Shown: piece after piece, positions 42,003-51,118 of the stretch
Layout: each line of letters begins with the position of its first letter
Position numbering within the stretch: the first letter of the stretch is position 1
Translations under genes and position numbers: made by a program
Notes under the pieces: generated by a model
Told to the model about the DNA's origin: nothing
The model's input: only the letters and a program-made list of their open reading frames with translations
The model's database searches: none
Source of the DNA: Mycobacterium asiaticum
Lineage (GTDB): Bacteria; Actinomycetota; Actinomycetes; Mycobacteriales; Mycobacteriaceae
Direction: 5' to 3'
Assembly: GCF_001668675.1 (NCBI RefSeq)
Contig: NZ_LZKQ01000033.1
Coordinates: 1-53,593, forward strand
DNA length: 53,593 nucleotides

Positions 42003-43598
42003 ATGACCGTCCTGCGGTCCACGCTCGACCCGAACGCCGACACCTTCGCCGAGGCGGCAGCCGCCGCGACCACCAAGCTCGACGAGATCGCCGCCGAATT
42101 CGCCAACGCCGTCGAGGGCGGCGGTCCCAAATATGTGGAACGCCACCATGCTCGCGGGAAGCTGACCGCTCGGGAACGCATCGAGCTGCTGGTCGACCCG
42201 GACTCGCCCTTCCTGGAGTTGAGTCCACTGGCGGCGTGGGGCAGCCCGTTCAAGGTCGGCGCCAGCACGGTCACCGGCATCGGCGTCGTAGCGGGCGTGG
42301 AGTGCATGATCGTCGCCAACGATCCCACCGTCAAAGGTGGCACCAGTAATCCCTGGACGCTGAAGAAGATTCTGCGCGCCAACCAGATTGCGTTCGAGAA
42401 CCGGCTTCCGGTCATCTCGCTGGTGGAATCCGGCGGCGCCGACCTGCCCACCCAGAAAGAGATCTTCATCCCGGGCGGGCGCATGTTCCGCGACCTGACC
42501 CGGCTATCTGCCGCCGGGATCCCCACCATCGCATTGGTTTTCGGTAACTCCACCGCGGGTGGTGCCTACGTTCCCGGCATGTCCGATCACGTCGTGATGA
42601 TCAAGGAACGCTCGAAGGTGTTCCTGGCCGGTCCCCCGCTGGTGAAGATGGCCACCGGGGAGGAGTCCGACGACGAGTCGCTTGGCGGCGCCGAAATGCA
42701 CGCCCGCATCTCGGGTTTGGCGGACTACTTCGCCGTCGACGAGCCCGACGCGATCCGCATCGGACGCCGCATCGTGGCTCGGCTGAACTGGAAGAAGCAA
42801 GGCCCGCAGCCCAATCCGGCGACCGAGCCGTTGTTCGATGCCGAGGAGCTGATCGGCATCGTGCCCGCCGATCTACGCATCCCGTTCGATCCGCGCGAAG
42901 TGATCGCCCGCATCGTCGATGGCTCCGAATTCGACGAATTCAAGCCGCTGTACGGCTCCTCGCTGGTGACCGGCTGGGCGCAGCTGCACGGCTATCCGAT
43001 CGGCATCCTGGCCAATGCTCGCGGCGTGCTGTTCAGCGAGGAATCCCAGAAGGCCACCCAGTTCATCCAGTTGGCCAACCGCTCCGACACGCCACTGTTG
43101 TTCCTGCACAACACCACCGGTTACATGGTGGGCAAGGACTACGAAGAGGGCGGCATGATCAAGCACGGCTCGATGATGATCAACGCCGTGTCGAACTCGA
43201 CCGTGCCGCACATCTCGCTGCTGATCGGGGCTTCCTACGGCGCGGGCCACTACGGCATGTGCGGGCGCGCCTACGATCCCCGGTTCCTGTTCGCCTGGCC
43301 CAGCGCCAAATCCGCGGTGATGGGCGGGGCCCAGTTGTCGGGTGTGCTGTCGATCGTGGCCCGGGCTGCGGCCGAAGCCCGCGGCCAGCAGGTCGACGAG
43401 GCGGCCGACGCCGCGATGCGGGCCGCCGTCGAAGGCCAGATCGAGGCCGAGTCGCTGCCCATGGTGTTGTCCGGGATGCTCTACGACGACGGGGTGATCG
43501 ACCCGCGCGACACCCGCACCGTGTTGGGAATCTGTTTGTCCGCCATCGCCAATGGCCCGATCAAGGGGACGTCGAACTTCGGCGTCTTCCGGATGTGA
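42003..43598 (+). CDS. accD2: Acyl-CoA carboxylase carboxyltransferase subunit AccD2
   Basis: A 531-aa carboxyltransferase, Rv0974c-like. HHARGKLTARERIELLVDP (about 41-59), SLVESGGADLPTQ, FGNSTAGGAYVPGMSDH (about 180-196, one acyl-CoA/carboxybiotin pocket) and GASYGAGHYGMCGRAYDPRF (about 412-431, the second). Similar to methylcrotonyl- and geranyl-CoA carboxylase beta chains. ATG 42003 follows GGAGG. Substrate not settled by sequence. Confidence 0.92.
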   Translation: MTVLRSTLDPNADTFAEAAAAATTKLDEIAAEFANAVEGGGPKYVERHHARGKLTARERIELLVDPDSPFLELSPLAAWGSPFKVGASTVTGIGVVAGVECMIVANDPTVKGGTSNPWTLKKILRANQIAFENRLPVISLVESGGADLPTQKEIFIPGGRMFRDLTRLSAAGIPTIALVFGNSTAGGAYVPGMSDHVVMIKERSKVFLAGPPLVKMATGEESDDESLGGAEMHARISGLADYFAVDEPDAIRIGRRIVARLNWKKQGPQPNPATEPLFDAEELIGIVPADLRIPFDPREVIARIVDGSEFDEFKPLYGSSLVTGWAQLHGYPIGILANARGVLFSEESQKATQFIQLANRSDTPLLFLHNTTGYMVGKDYEEGGMIKHGSMMINAVSNSTVPHISLLIGASYGAGHYGMCGRAYDPRFLFAWPSAKSAVMGGAQLSGVLSIVARAAAEARGQQVDEAADAAMRAAVEGQIEAESLPMVLSGMLYDDGVIDPRDTRTVLGICLSAIANGPIKGTSNFGVFRM

Positions 43599-43603
43599 GT
43601 CCC

Positions 43604-45583
43604 ATGCTTACTCGAGTGCTGGTCGCCAATCGCGGCGAGATCGCCCGGCGGGTGTTCGCCACCTGCCGTCGGCTGGGCCTGGGCACCGTCGCCGTCTACA
43701 CCGATCCGGATGCGGCTGCCCCGCATGTCGCGGAAGCGGACGCCCGGGTGCGGCTGGTGCAGACCAACGATTACCTCAACGCCGAGGCGATCATCAACGC
43801 CGCCCGTGCCGCAGGCGCCGACGCTATCCATCCTGGTTACGGCTTTCTCTCGGAGAACGCCGAATTCGCCGCGGCGGTCCAACAGGCGGGTTTGACCTGG
43901 ATCGGGCCGCCAGTGGATGCGGTGCGCGCGATGGGCTCCAAGATCGAGTCCAAGAAGATGATGGCGTCGGCCGGGGTGCCGGTGCTCGAGGAGCTCGACC
44001 CCGAAACCGTCACCGAGGCGCAGCTGCCGGTGCTGGTCAAGGCATCCGCCGGAGGCGGCGGACGGGGCATGCGGGTGGTGCGGGAGTTGTCGGCGTTGTC
44101 CGGCGAAGTCGAGGCGGCCCAACGCGAAGCGCAATCGGCGTTCGGCGACCCTACGGTGTTCTGCGAGCGCTACCTGCCCACCGGTCACCACATCGAGGTG
44201 CAGGTCATGGCCGACACCCATGGCACGGTCTGGGCTGTCGGGGAACGGGAATGCTCCATTCAGCGCCGCCACCAGAAGGTGATCGAAGAGGCGCCGTCGC
44301 CGTTGGTCGAGCGGACTCCCGGAATGCGCACCAAACTGTTCGAGGCCGCCCGCCTGGCCGCCGCCGCGATCGGCTACACCGGCGCCGGTACGGTCGAGTT
44401 CCTCGCCGACGACAACGGCGAATTCTTCTTCCTGGAAATGAACACCCGGCTGCAGGTCGAGCACCCGGTAACCGAGGAAACCACCGGTCTGGACCTGGTC
44501 GAATTGCAGATCGAAGTCGCCGGCGGCGGCCGGCTCAGCGCGGAACCTCCGGCGGCGCAGGGTCATTCGATCGAAGTGCGGCTCTACGCCGAGGACCCCG
44601 CGCACGGCTGGCAGCCGCAGGCCGGCACGGTCCACCGGATTCACGTGCCCGGGGTGCGCACCGAGTTCAGCACGCTGGAGCACCGGACCGGGATCCGGCT
44701 GGATTCCGGCATCGTCGACGGCTCGGCGGTGTCGATCTTCTATGACCCGATGCTGGCCAAGGTCATCTCCTACGCACCGACTCGCCGGCAGTCGGCGCTG
44801 GTGCTCGCCGACGCGTTGGCCCGCGCGCAGGTGCACGGCCTGCGCACCAACCGCGAACTGCTGGTGAACGTGCTACGCCACCCGGCCTTCCTCGACGGCG
44901 CCACGGACACAGCGTTTTTCGAAACGCACGGCCTCACCGAACTCTCGGCACCGCTTGCCGACGCCGCCACGGTGCGGCTTTCGGCGATCGCGGCCGCACT
45001 GGCCGACGCCGCACACAACCGCGCCACCGCACGAATCCTGCGCGGGGTCCCCAGCGGCTGGCGAAACCTGCCATCGGGATTCCAGACCAAGACCTACCGC
45101 GACGACGCGGACACCGAACAGAACGTCCAATACCGTTTCACCAGAACAGCTCTGGCGTTGCCGGACGATCCAGCCGTGCAACTGGTCTCGGCATCGCCGA
45201 ATGAAGTGGTGCTCGCCGAGAACGGGGTGGCGTTCAGCTTCGCGGTGGCACGCTTCGGTGACGACATCTACGTCGACTCGGCGCGCGGACCCGTGCACCT
45301 GGTCGCGTTGCCCCGCTTCCCCGAACCGGGCTCGGCCGTCGAGCAGGGGTCGCTGGTGGCGCCCATGCCGGGCAACGTCATCCGGATCGGCGCCGAGGAG
45401 GGCGCCACCGTCACCGCCGGCCAGCCGCTGATCTGGCTGGAGGCGATGAAAATGGAGCACACCATCACCGCGCCCACGGATGGCGTGCTCGCGGAGATCA
45501 ATGTCAAGACCGGCCAACAAGTTGAAGTAGGTGCAATCCTCGCCAGAGTGGAAGCGCCTGAAGCAGAAGGAGATCCGTCATGA
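43604..45583 (+). CDS. accA2: Biotin carboxylase/biotin carrier alpha subunit AccA2
   Basis: A 659-aa alpha subunit, Rv0973c-like: biotin carboxylase domain (about 1-445; VLVANRGEIARRVFAT, KASAGGGGRGMRVV ATP loop, FLEMNTRLQVEHPVTE), a linker, and a C-terminal biotin carrier domain with the biotinylated Lys in LEAMKMEHTI (about 617-626). It pairs with AccD2. ATG 43604 lies 5 nt after the accD2 stop, and its 3' end overlaps fadE12 (ATGA). Confidence 0.93.
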   Translation: MLTRVLVANRGEIARRVFATCRRLGLGTVAVYTDPDAAAPHVAEADARVRLVQTNDYLNAEAIINAARAAGADAIHPGYGFLSENAEFAAAVQQAGLTWIGPPVDAVRAMGSKIESKKMMASAGVPVLEELDPETVTEAQLPVLVKASAGGGGRGMRVVRELSALSGEVEAAQREAQSAFGDPTVFCERYLPTGHHIEVQVMADTHGTVWAVGERECSIQRRHQKVIEEAPSPLVERTPGMRTKLFEAARLAAAAIGYTGAGTVEFLADDNGEFFFLEMNTRLQVEHPVTEETTGLDLVELQIEVAGGGRLSAEPPAAQGHSIEVRLYAEDPAHGWQPQAGTVHRIHVPGVRTEFSTLEHRTGIRLDSGIVDGSAVSIFYDPMLAKVISYAPTRRQSALVLADALARAQVHGLRTNRELLVNVLRHPAFLDGATDTAFFETHGLTELSAPLADAATVRLSAIAAALADAAHNRATARILRGVPSGWRNLPSGFQTKTYRDDADTEQNVQYRFTRTALALPDDPAVQLVSASPNEVVLAENGVAFSFAVARFGDDIYVDSARGPVHLVALPRFPEPGSAVEQGSLVAPMPGNVIRIGAEEGATVTAGQPLIWLEAMKMEHTITAPTDGVLAEINVKTGQQVEVGAILARVEAPEAEGDPS

Positions 45584-46746
45584 GCGACACCAGCTTCATC
45601 GAGAGCGAGGACCGTCAGGCGCTGCGCAAGGCGGTCGCCGAGTGGGCGTCCAACTACGGCGCCGAGTACTACCTCAAGAAGGCGCGCGCCCAGGAGCACA
45701 CCGACGAATTGTGGGCTGAGGCAGGCAAACTCGGCTTCCTCGGGGTGAACCTTCCCGAAGAGTACGGGGGCGGCGGCGCCGGCATGTACGAGCTCTCGCT
45801 GGTAATGGAGGAGATGGCGGCGGCGGGTAGCGCGCTGCTGCTGATGGTGGTGTCCCCGGCCATCAACGGAACCATCATCAGCAAGTTCGGCACCGAGGAG
45901 CAGAAGAAGCGCTGGATCCCCGGTATCGCCGACGGCACCTTGACGATGGCGTTCGCCATCACCGAGCCGGACGCGGGATCGAACTCGCACAAGATCACCA
46001 CCACCGCGCGCCGCGACGGCAGCGACTGGCTGCTCAAGGGCCAGAAGGTGTACATCTCCGGCATCGACCAGGCCCAGGCGGTGCTGGTGGTGGCGCGCAC
46101 CGAGGAAGCCAAGACCGGCAAGCTGCGTCCCGCGTTGTTCGTGGTGCCCACCGACGCGCCGGGCTTCACCTACACGCCGATCGAGATGGAATTGATCAGC
46201 CCCGAGCGCCAGTTCCAGGTGTTCATGGACGACGTGCGGCTGCCGTCGGACGCGCTGGTGGGCGCGGAGGACGCCGCCATCGCCCAGCTGTTCGCCGGGC
46301 TGAACCCCGAACGGATCATGGGCGCGGCCAGCGCCGTCGGGATGGGCCGGTTCGCCCTCGGCAAGGCCGTCGAATACGTCAAGACACGCCAGGTCTGGGG
46401 AACGCCGATCGGCGCGCACCAGGGCTTGTCGCACCCGCTGGCGCAGTGCCACATCGAGGTGCAGCTGGCCAAGCTGATGATGCAGAAGGCCGCGACGCTC
46501 TACGACCACGGCGACGACGGGGGCGCGGCCGAGGCCGCGAACATGGCCAAGTACGCGGCGGGCGAGGCGTCGACCCGCGCCGTCGATCAGGCCGTGCAAT
46601 CGATGGGCGGTAACGGACTGACCAAGGAATACGGCGTGGCGGCAATGCTGACCGCGTCGCGGTTGGCCCGGATCGCGCCGATCAGTCGCGAGATGGTGCT
46701 GAACTTCGTGTCCCAGACGTCGCTGGGCCTGCCCCGAAGCTACTGA
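45580..46746 (+). CDS. fadE12: Acyl-CoA dehydrogenase FadE12
   Basis: A 388-aa acyl-CoA dehydrogenase, Rv0972c-like. LGFLGVNLPEEYGGGGAG (about 47-64), MAFAITEPDAGSNSHKIT (about 123-140, FAD/substrate), WLLKGQKVYISG and the C-terminal QSMGGNGLTKEYGVAAML. A second dehydrogenase in the operon suggests two different acyl-CoA oxidation steps, before and after carboxylation. ATG 45580 overlaps the accA2 stop; the stop overlaps echA7 by 1 nt. Confidence 0.9.
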   Translation: MSDTSFIESEDRQALRKAVAEWASNYGAEYYLKKARAQEHTDELWAEAGKLGFLGVNLPEEYGGGGAGMYELSLVMEEMAAAGSALLLMVVSPAINGTIISKFGTEEQKKRWIPGIADGTLTMAFAITEPDAGSNSHKITTTARRDGSDWLLKGQKVYISGIDQAQAVLVVARTEEAKTGKLRPALFVVPTDAPGFTYTPIEMELISPERQFQVFMDDVRLPSDALVGAEDAAIAQLFAGLNPERIMGAASAVGMGRFALGKAVEYVKTRQVWGTPIGAHQGLSHPLAQCHIEVQLAKLMMQKAATLYDHGDDGGAAEAANMAKYAAGEASTRAVDQAVQSMGGNGLTKEYGVAAMLTASRLARIAPISREMVLNFVSQTSLGLPRSY

Positions 46747-47531
46747 TGGACACCCTCGTCGAATACGCGGGTCCCGCCGAGACCGGCGGCCCGCTGGCCC
46801 GCCTGACGCTGAATTCCCCGCACAACCGCAACGCGCTGTCGACCACCCTGGTGAATCAACTGCACCAGGGTTTGCGGGACGCCGCGGCGGACCCGGCGGT
46901 GCGGGTCGTGGTGCTGGGCCACACCGGCGGCACCTTCTGTGCGGGCGCGGACCTGAGTGAGGCGGGTGGGGGTGATCCCTTTGACTTGGCGGTGGCGCGG
47001 GCGCGGGAGATGACCGCGCTGCTGCGCGCCATCGTCGAGTCGCCGCGCCCGGTGATCGGTGCCATCAACGGGCACGTACGGGCCGGCGGCTTCGGCCTCA
47101 TCGGCGCCTGCGACATGGTCGTGGCGGGACCGCGCAGCACGTTTGCCTTGACCGAGGCTCGCATCGGCGTCGCGCCGGCGATCATCTCGCTGACGTTGCT
47201 GCCGAAGCTGTCGCCGCGCGCGGCGGCACGCTATTACCTCACCGGCGAAACGTTCGGCGCCAGCGAAGCCGCCGAAATCGGTTTGGTGACCCTGGCCGCC
47301 GAGGACGTGGATGCCGCGGTGGCCGCTCTGGTCGCCGACGTCGGTCGGGGGTCGCCGCAGGGCCTGGCGGCGTCCAAGGCGCTGACCACCGCCGCGATCC
47401 TGGCCGGCTTCGACCGCGATGCGGAGCGGCTCACCGAGGAGTCGGCACGGCTGTTCGTTTCAAGCGAAGCCCGCGAAGGCATGCTGGCTTTCCTGCAGAA
47501 ACGGCCTCCGAGCTGGGTTTCCTCTTCGTGA
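46746..47531 (+). CDS. echA7: Enoyl-CoA hydratase/isomerase family protein EchA7
   Basis: A 261-aa crotonase-fold protein, Rv0971c-like. ARLTLNSPHNRNALST (about 18-33), GGTFCAGADLSEA (about 60-72, oxyanion hole), GHVRAGGFGLIGACDMVVAG (about 99-118) and EARIGVAPAIISL. In atu/liu pathways the hydratase acts on the carboxylated enoyl-CoA. Its ATG shares a base with the fadE12 TGA. Last gene of the operon. Confidence 0.9.
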   Translation: MDTLVEYAGPAETGGPLARLTLNSPHNRNALSTTLVNQLHQGLRDAAADPAVRVVVLGHTGGTFCAGADLSEAGGGDPFDLAVARAREMTALLRAIVESPRPVIGAINGHVRAGGFGLIGACDMVVAGPRSTFALTEARIGVAPAIISLTLLPKLSPRAAARYYLTGETFGASEAAEIGLVTLAAEDVDAAVAALVADVGRGSPQGLAASKALTTAAILAGFDRDAERLTEESARLFVSSEAREGMLAFLQKRPPSWVSSS

Positions 47532-47626
47532 GGCGACCGCGCGACAGGCGTTGGCCCGGCGCGAACGTTGCAGTTTAGCCAACACCCCTTGCAGCAAAAT
47601 CTTGAAGTCGTAAGCTCGCGGGTGAG

Positions 47627-48229
47627 ATGACCAACCCAGCCCAGCGTGACGTAGAAACCGCGCGCGCCGCCCGGTCGCGCGCGGAGGACACTGATCGCAT
47701 CCAGATTGCGCAGTTGCTGGCGTACGCGGCCGAGCAGGGCCGCCTGCAGCTCAACGAGTACGAAGATCGGCTAACCAAGGCCTACGCAGCGACCACGTAC
47801 CAGGAGCTCGACCAGCTGCGTGCCGATTTGCCCGGCGCAGCCGTGAGCCCGCGCCGCGGGGGCCAGTGCAATCCGGCGCCGTCCACGTTGCTGCTGGCCA
47901 TCATGAGCGGGTTCGAGCGCCGCGGCCGGTGGAACGTGCCGAAGAAGCTGACCACGTTCACGCTGTGGGGCAACGGCGTGGTGGATCTGCGTTACGCCGA
48001 CTTCACCTCGACGCAGGTCGAAATTCACGCGTACTCGATCATGGGCGCGCAAACGATCCTGCTGCCGCCGGAGGTCAACGTCGAGATCGAGGGGCGCGGC
48101 GTGATGGGCAACTTCGACCACGCGGTCGTCGGTGATGGTTCGCCGGGCGCACCCCAGGTCAAGATCCGCGGATTCTCCCTGTGGGGCGGCGTCGGCATCA
48201 AGCGCAAGCCCCGCAAGCCGCGCAAGTAA
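47627..48229 (+). CDS. DUF1707 domain protein (Rv0966c-like)
   Basis: A 200-aa protein: N-terminal DUF1707 (about 20-72: RIQIAQLLAYAAEQGRLQLNEYEDRLTKAYAATTY in two parts, then LDQLRADLPG) and a C-terminal strand-repeat domain like the LiaF/cell-wall-active-antibiotic response fold (about 110-190, VVDLRYADF, VEIHAYSIMGAQTILLPP, KIRGFSLWGG). The very end is basic (KRKPRKPRK). No transmembrane helix; probably membrane-associated through partners. Function unknown. ATG 47627 is preceded by TAAGCT (47611-47616) and GGTGAG. Confidence 0.75.
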   Translation: MTNPAQRDVETARAARSRAEDTDRIQIAQLLAYAAEQGRLQLNEYEDRLTKAYAATTYQELDQLRADLPGAAVSPRRGGQCNPAPSTLLLAIMSGFERRGRWNVPKKLTTFTLWGNGVVDLRYADFTSTQVEIHAYSIMGAQTILLPPEVNVEIEGRGVMGNFDHAVVGDGSPGAPQVKIRGFSLWGGVGIKRKPRKPRK

Positions 48230-48318
48230 TCAACACGGGCCGCTCCGAGTGAGTGGCCCGGCGTTTTCTGGGGTGCCACACTTCCGCCGAACATTGGCAT
48301 CGGCGAAAGCGGGTCGCT

Positions 48319-48609
48319 GTGGCGCGAGAGTTGCGAGCGAACCCCGACGTGCTGTCCCACGTCGGTAACCAATTGGCGGACCACGGGCAGTCGCTGCTGG
48401 CGGTGCAGCAACTCTGCCACGACGACGTCGGCGGCGCGCAACGCGGTTGGGTCGGCTCGTCGGCGGCGGCGTTGACGGGATTGCTGGATCGGTGGGCCGC
48501 CGCCGGTGCGAGCCACCTCAACAGCATTGCTGAATATGCCGGTGGCATGCGGACCGCCGCCGCCGAGTGCGCCGAGCTTGACCAGCGCAACGCCGCATCG
48601 CTGCGATGA
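48319..48609 (+). CDS. WXG100/EspC-like small protein (type VII secretion-type)
   Basis: A 96-aa helical-hairpin-type protein. [19 protein letters not shown] at the N-terminus resembles DUF2580/EspC proteins, and a central GWVGSS gives the WxG turn of WXG100 proteins, followed by a second long helix ([21 protein letters not shown]). GTG 48319 is preferred over an in-frame start at 48253 because the motif then begins at residue 4. Its stop overlaps the next start (ATGA), a pairing of small helical protein plus DUF1023 hydrolase. Secretion is inferred. Confidence 0.65.
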   Translation: MARELRANPDVLSHVGNQLADHGQSLLAVQQLCHDDVGGAQRGWVGSSAAALTGLLDRWAAAGASHLNSIAEYAGGMRTAAAECAELDQRNAASLR

Positions 48610-50285
48610 CCCTGACAATGACTCTTACGGTGACCGATATCGAACATTGGGATCCCGAGGCCGTCAGGGCCGTATTCGATGCCGCGATCAGACGCGCACA
48701 CGGAACCCGCACGGCGTCGGCAGCCATCACCGAGTTGATGCGGCTGACGCCTTTCGGAGGTGATGCCGCCGAGGCAGCGCACGCAGCCGGCGCCCGCACC
48801 ACCGGAATGCTGGACGATCATGCCGAGGCCTGCGAGGCGGTCGCGCGGGCGGCCGAACAGGCGGCGGATGAGATCGCCGCCATCAAGCAGCGGCTCAAGG
48901 ACATTCGCGGCCTCGCGCGAGAAGCCCACCTGGTGATCGACGAAGCGGCCGGTGCTGCACTGCCGCCGTCCACCCTGTCCGCCTTCTCCCCCGCTGACCA
49001 GCAACGGATCCTCGACGACGCGGTGCGGCTCACCGAACGGCTACGACAGCTGTTGTCCGACGCCGAAGTCGCGGACGAAGATCTCGCCGCCGCGATCCGC
49101 GCCAGCGACGGCGACCTTCCCGTTGATCGGGTCGATGCACAACTCAGTCATCAACCACCGAAGATGGCAGCCCTGTTGCCCGTGCTGGAGTCGGGTGGGA
49201 CCCCCGACCAGGTCAGCGCGTGGTGGCACGCGCTGACCCCGGCCCAGCAGGACCGCGCCAAACAATGGGCGCCCGAGACCGTCCGCAACCTCGACGGCAT
49301 CCCGGTCGCGGTCCGCAGCCAGCTCAATACCGTTGCACCACAAGGTGAAATCGACCGCCTCAAGCAAGGCTGGATCGGCGCCTACGGCTGGCGCACCGAC
49401 CCCGACAAGTTAGCGGATCTGCAGGCACTGCAGCAGGCACTGGTGACAACCCCGGGCACCAGCCTGATCCTGCTCGACGCCACGAGTAATCCGCGAAAAG
49501 TGCTGGCGGCGGTGGGTGTTGGTGATGTCGATAACGCCGAACGCGTCGGCGTCACGGTCGGCGGGCTCAACACCCGGGTCAGCACCAGCGTCGGGGCCAT
49601 GGTGAATCAGGCTGCCGCACAACGTAACAAAGCCTGTGAACTCCGCGTTGCGGCGGGCCGGACGAGAGCCGATGCGGTGGCATCCATTGCGTGGCTGGGT
49701 TACGACGCACCCGACAGCTTGCGCGACGTGATACACGACTGGCAGGCACGTGATGCCGCGGGGCCACTGAACACCTTCTTCAAGGGATTGGCGGCCGCTG
49801 GCAATACCGCCGAACCGCCACACATCACCGCATTCGGACATTCCTACGGTTCGCTGACCACCAGCCTGGCGCTGCAGGGCGGGGCACCGGTGAGCGACGT
49901 CGTCCTCTACGGTTCGCCGGGCGCCGAACTCGCCGACGCGTCGCAGCTCGGGGTGGCGCCCGGCCACGCCTACTATCTGATCGGAGTCGATGACGTGGTC
50001 GCGGAGTTTCTTTCCGAATTCGACGCGTTCGGTCCCGCCCTTCAGGACGTGCCCGGCATGACGGCGCTGTCCAGCCTTGACGGTTACGCGTTCGGCGAAC
50101 GGAACGGCGACGGGGCATTTCACGAACGCGCGTACGGCCATTCAGATTACGCCCGCCTGGGCAGCAACGGAGAGCTGCGGATGAGCGGCTACAACATGGC
50201 CGCGGTGCTCGCCGGCCTGCCGCAAGACCTGATCCGGCCCGGCGTGGTCGCGCCCGGCCGGCCGCCGTGCGGCGCCGGCGGGTAG
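48606..50285 (+). CDS. DUF1023 alpha/beta hydrolase with N-terminal helical domain
   Basis: A 559-aa protein: N-terminal about 230 residues helical and Ala-rich (WXG-like or EspC-like arrangement, [21 protein letters not shown]), C-terminal DUF1023 alpha/beta hydrolase (about 250-540) with nucleophile Ser in [25 protein letters not shown], a candidate acid in [11 protein letters not shown] and a candidate His in [10 protein letters not shown]. Substrate unknown. The coupled small protein upstream suggests export by or link with a type VII system. Converges with the DUF429 gene, 5 nt apart. Confidence 0.78.
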   Translation: MTLTMTLTVTDIEHWDPEAVRAVFDAAIRRAHGTRTASAAITELMRLTPFGGDAAEAAHAAGARTTGMLDDHAEACEAVARAAEQAADEIAAIKQRLKDIRGLAREAHLVIDEAAGAALPPSTLSAFSPADQQRILDDAVRLTERLRQLLSDAEVADEDLAAAIRASDGDLPVDRVDAQLSHQPPKMAALLPVLESGGTPDQVSAWWHALTPAQQDRAKQWAPETVRNLDGIPVAVRSQLNTVAPQGEIDRLKQGWIGAYGWRTDPDKLADLQALQQALVTTPGTSLILLDATSNPRKVLAAVGVGDVDNAERVGVTVGGLNTRVSTSVGAMVNQAAAQRNKACELRVAAGRTRADAVASIAWLGYDAPDSLRDVIHDWQARDAAGPLNTFFKGLAAAGNTAEPPHITAFGHSYGSLTTSLALQGGAPVSDVVLYGSPGAELADASQLGVAPGHAYYLIGVDDVVAEFLSEFDAFGPALQDVPGMTALSSLDGYAFGERNGDGAFHERAYGHSDYARLGSNGELRMSGYNMAAVLAGLPQDLIRPGVVAPGRPPCGAGG

Positions 50286-50290
50286 AGCCG

Positions 50291-51037
50291 TCAGCCGGGC
50301 ACGAGATCCGTGGGCAGCGTCGGGGTCAGAATGTAACCGGTCGGAAGGTCCCCGTAGACCGTCATGTCGTCCGGCCGCCGGGTGGCGTAGAGCGCAATGT
50401 AGGCGCACAGCACGGCGTCGATCGGATCCTCCGCCCTGTCCAGATCGACCGGTCGCGCCGCCCGCTCAACGGTTTGACGCAGCCGCAGCCATTCCGCGCT
50501 GGCCGTAACCCGCATGGGCGGTGCCCGGTTCGCGAGACTTTCGATCAATCCGATCAGCTGGAGCATCGCCGATTTGCGGTCCTCGAGGGATCTGCCCTTG
50601 CGCCGCTTGTATTTCAGCGTCCGGCCCAGCCGGAACAGTGCCACCGCCGCCGCGTGCGGATAAACCTCAGCAGCTCGGCGCTGCGCGGGTGACTGCGAAT
50701 CCACTTCCAGCCCAAGGGATTCGGCGATGCGAGCAGCGCGGGGAGCGTCCCGGAACGGCGCGAGTCCCAGATGGGCGGGATAGGCGCCGGCATCAAAGGG
50801 CCGGAAGTCCCGATTCAGTGCCCGTTCGGCGGCGCGCATTCCTGCCGGGTTGACCACCACCAACGGCGCGTCGATCCCGACGAAGCACGAGCCCTTCACG
50901 AACGGTGATACCGCCGAGAGGATCTCGTCGTCGGTTACTGCGGAGGCCAGGAATACCAGCTCACCATCGGCACTGGCCACGGCGATGCCGGTGCGGTTAC
51001 GCATGCCCCAGGCCAGGTCCAGCCCAATGAAGTACAC
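50291..51037 (-). CDS. DUF429 family protein (predicted RNase H-fold nuclease)
   Basis: A 248-aa protein. FIGLDLAWGMRNRTGIAV (about 3-20), VGIDAPLVV (about 51-59, conserved Asp), YPHAAAVALF and the C-terminal EDPIDAVLCAYIALYATRR match DUF429, predicted RNase H-like nucleases. GTG 51037 begins with VYFIGLDLAW; the longer frame to 51067 runs into the terminator hairpin at 51055 and is unlikely. Function unproven. Confidence 0.7.
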   Translation of the reverse strand: MYFIGLDLAWGMRNRTGIAVASADGELVFLASAVTDDEILSAVSPFVKGSCFVGIDAPLVVVNPAGMRAAERALNRDFRPFDAGAYPAHLGLAPFRDAPRAARIAESLGLEVDSQSPAQRRAAEVYPHAAAVALFRLGRTLKYKRRKGRSLEDRKSAMLQLIGLIESLANRAPPMRVTASAEWLRLRQTVERAARPVDLDRAEDPIDAVLCAYIALYATRRPDDMTVYGDLPTGYILTPTLPTDLVPG

Positions 51038-51054
51038 GGCCTGCGGACCTAGCA

Positions 51055-51112
51055 CGAGCAGACGCAAAAGGCCCCGACACGCCGTGCGTGCGGGGACTTT
51101 TGCGTCTGCTCG
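51055..51112. terminator. TRIT-like bidirectional terminator hairpin, second copy
   Basis: CGAGCAGACGCAAAAG (51055-51070) pairs perfectly with 51097-51112; inner stem CCCCG/CGGGG (51072-51076 / 51091-51095). It sits between the VWA gene stop (51119) and the DUF429 start (51037). The outer arm repeats that at 8807-8862. Confidence 0.78.
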
Positions 51113-51118
51113 GCGTAG

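Noticed and set aside
48230..48318. ATG/GTG start at 48253 for the WXG-like gene
   Set aside because: The first 22 residues (Cys/His/Arg-rich) do not fit the family; GTG 48319 leads straight into the EspC-like motif.
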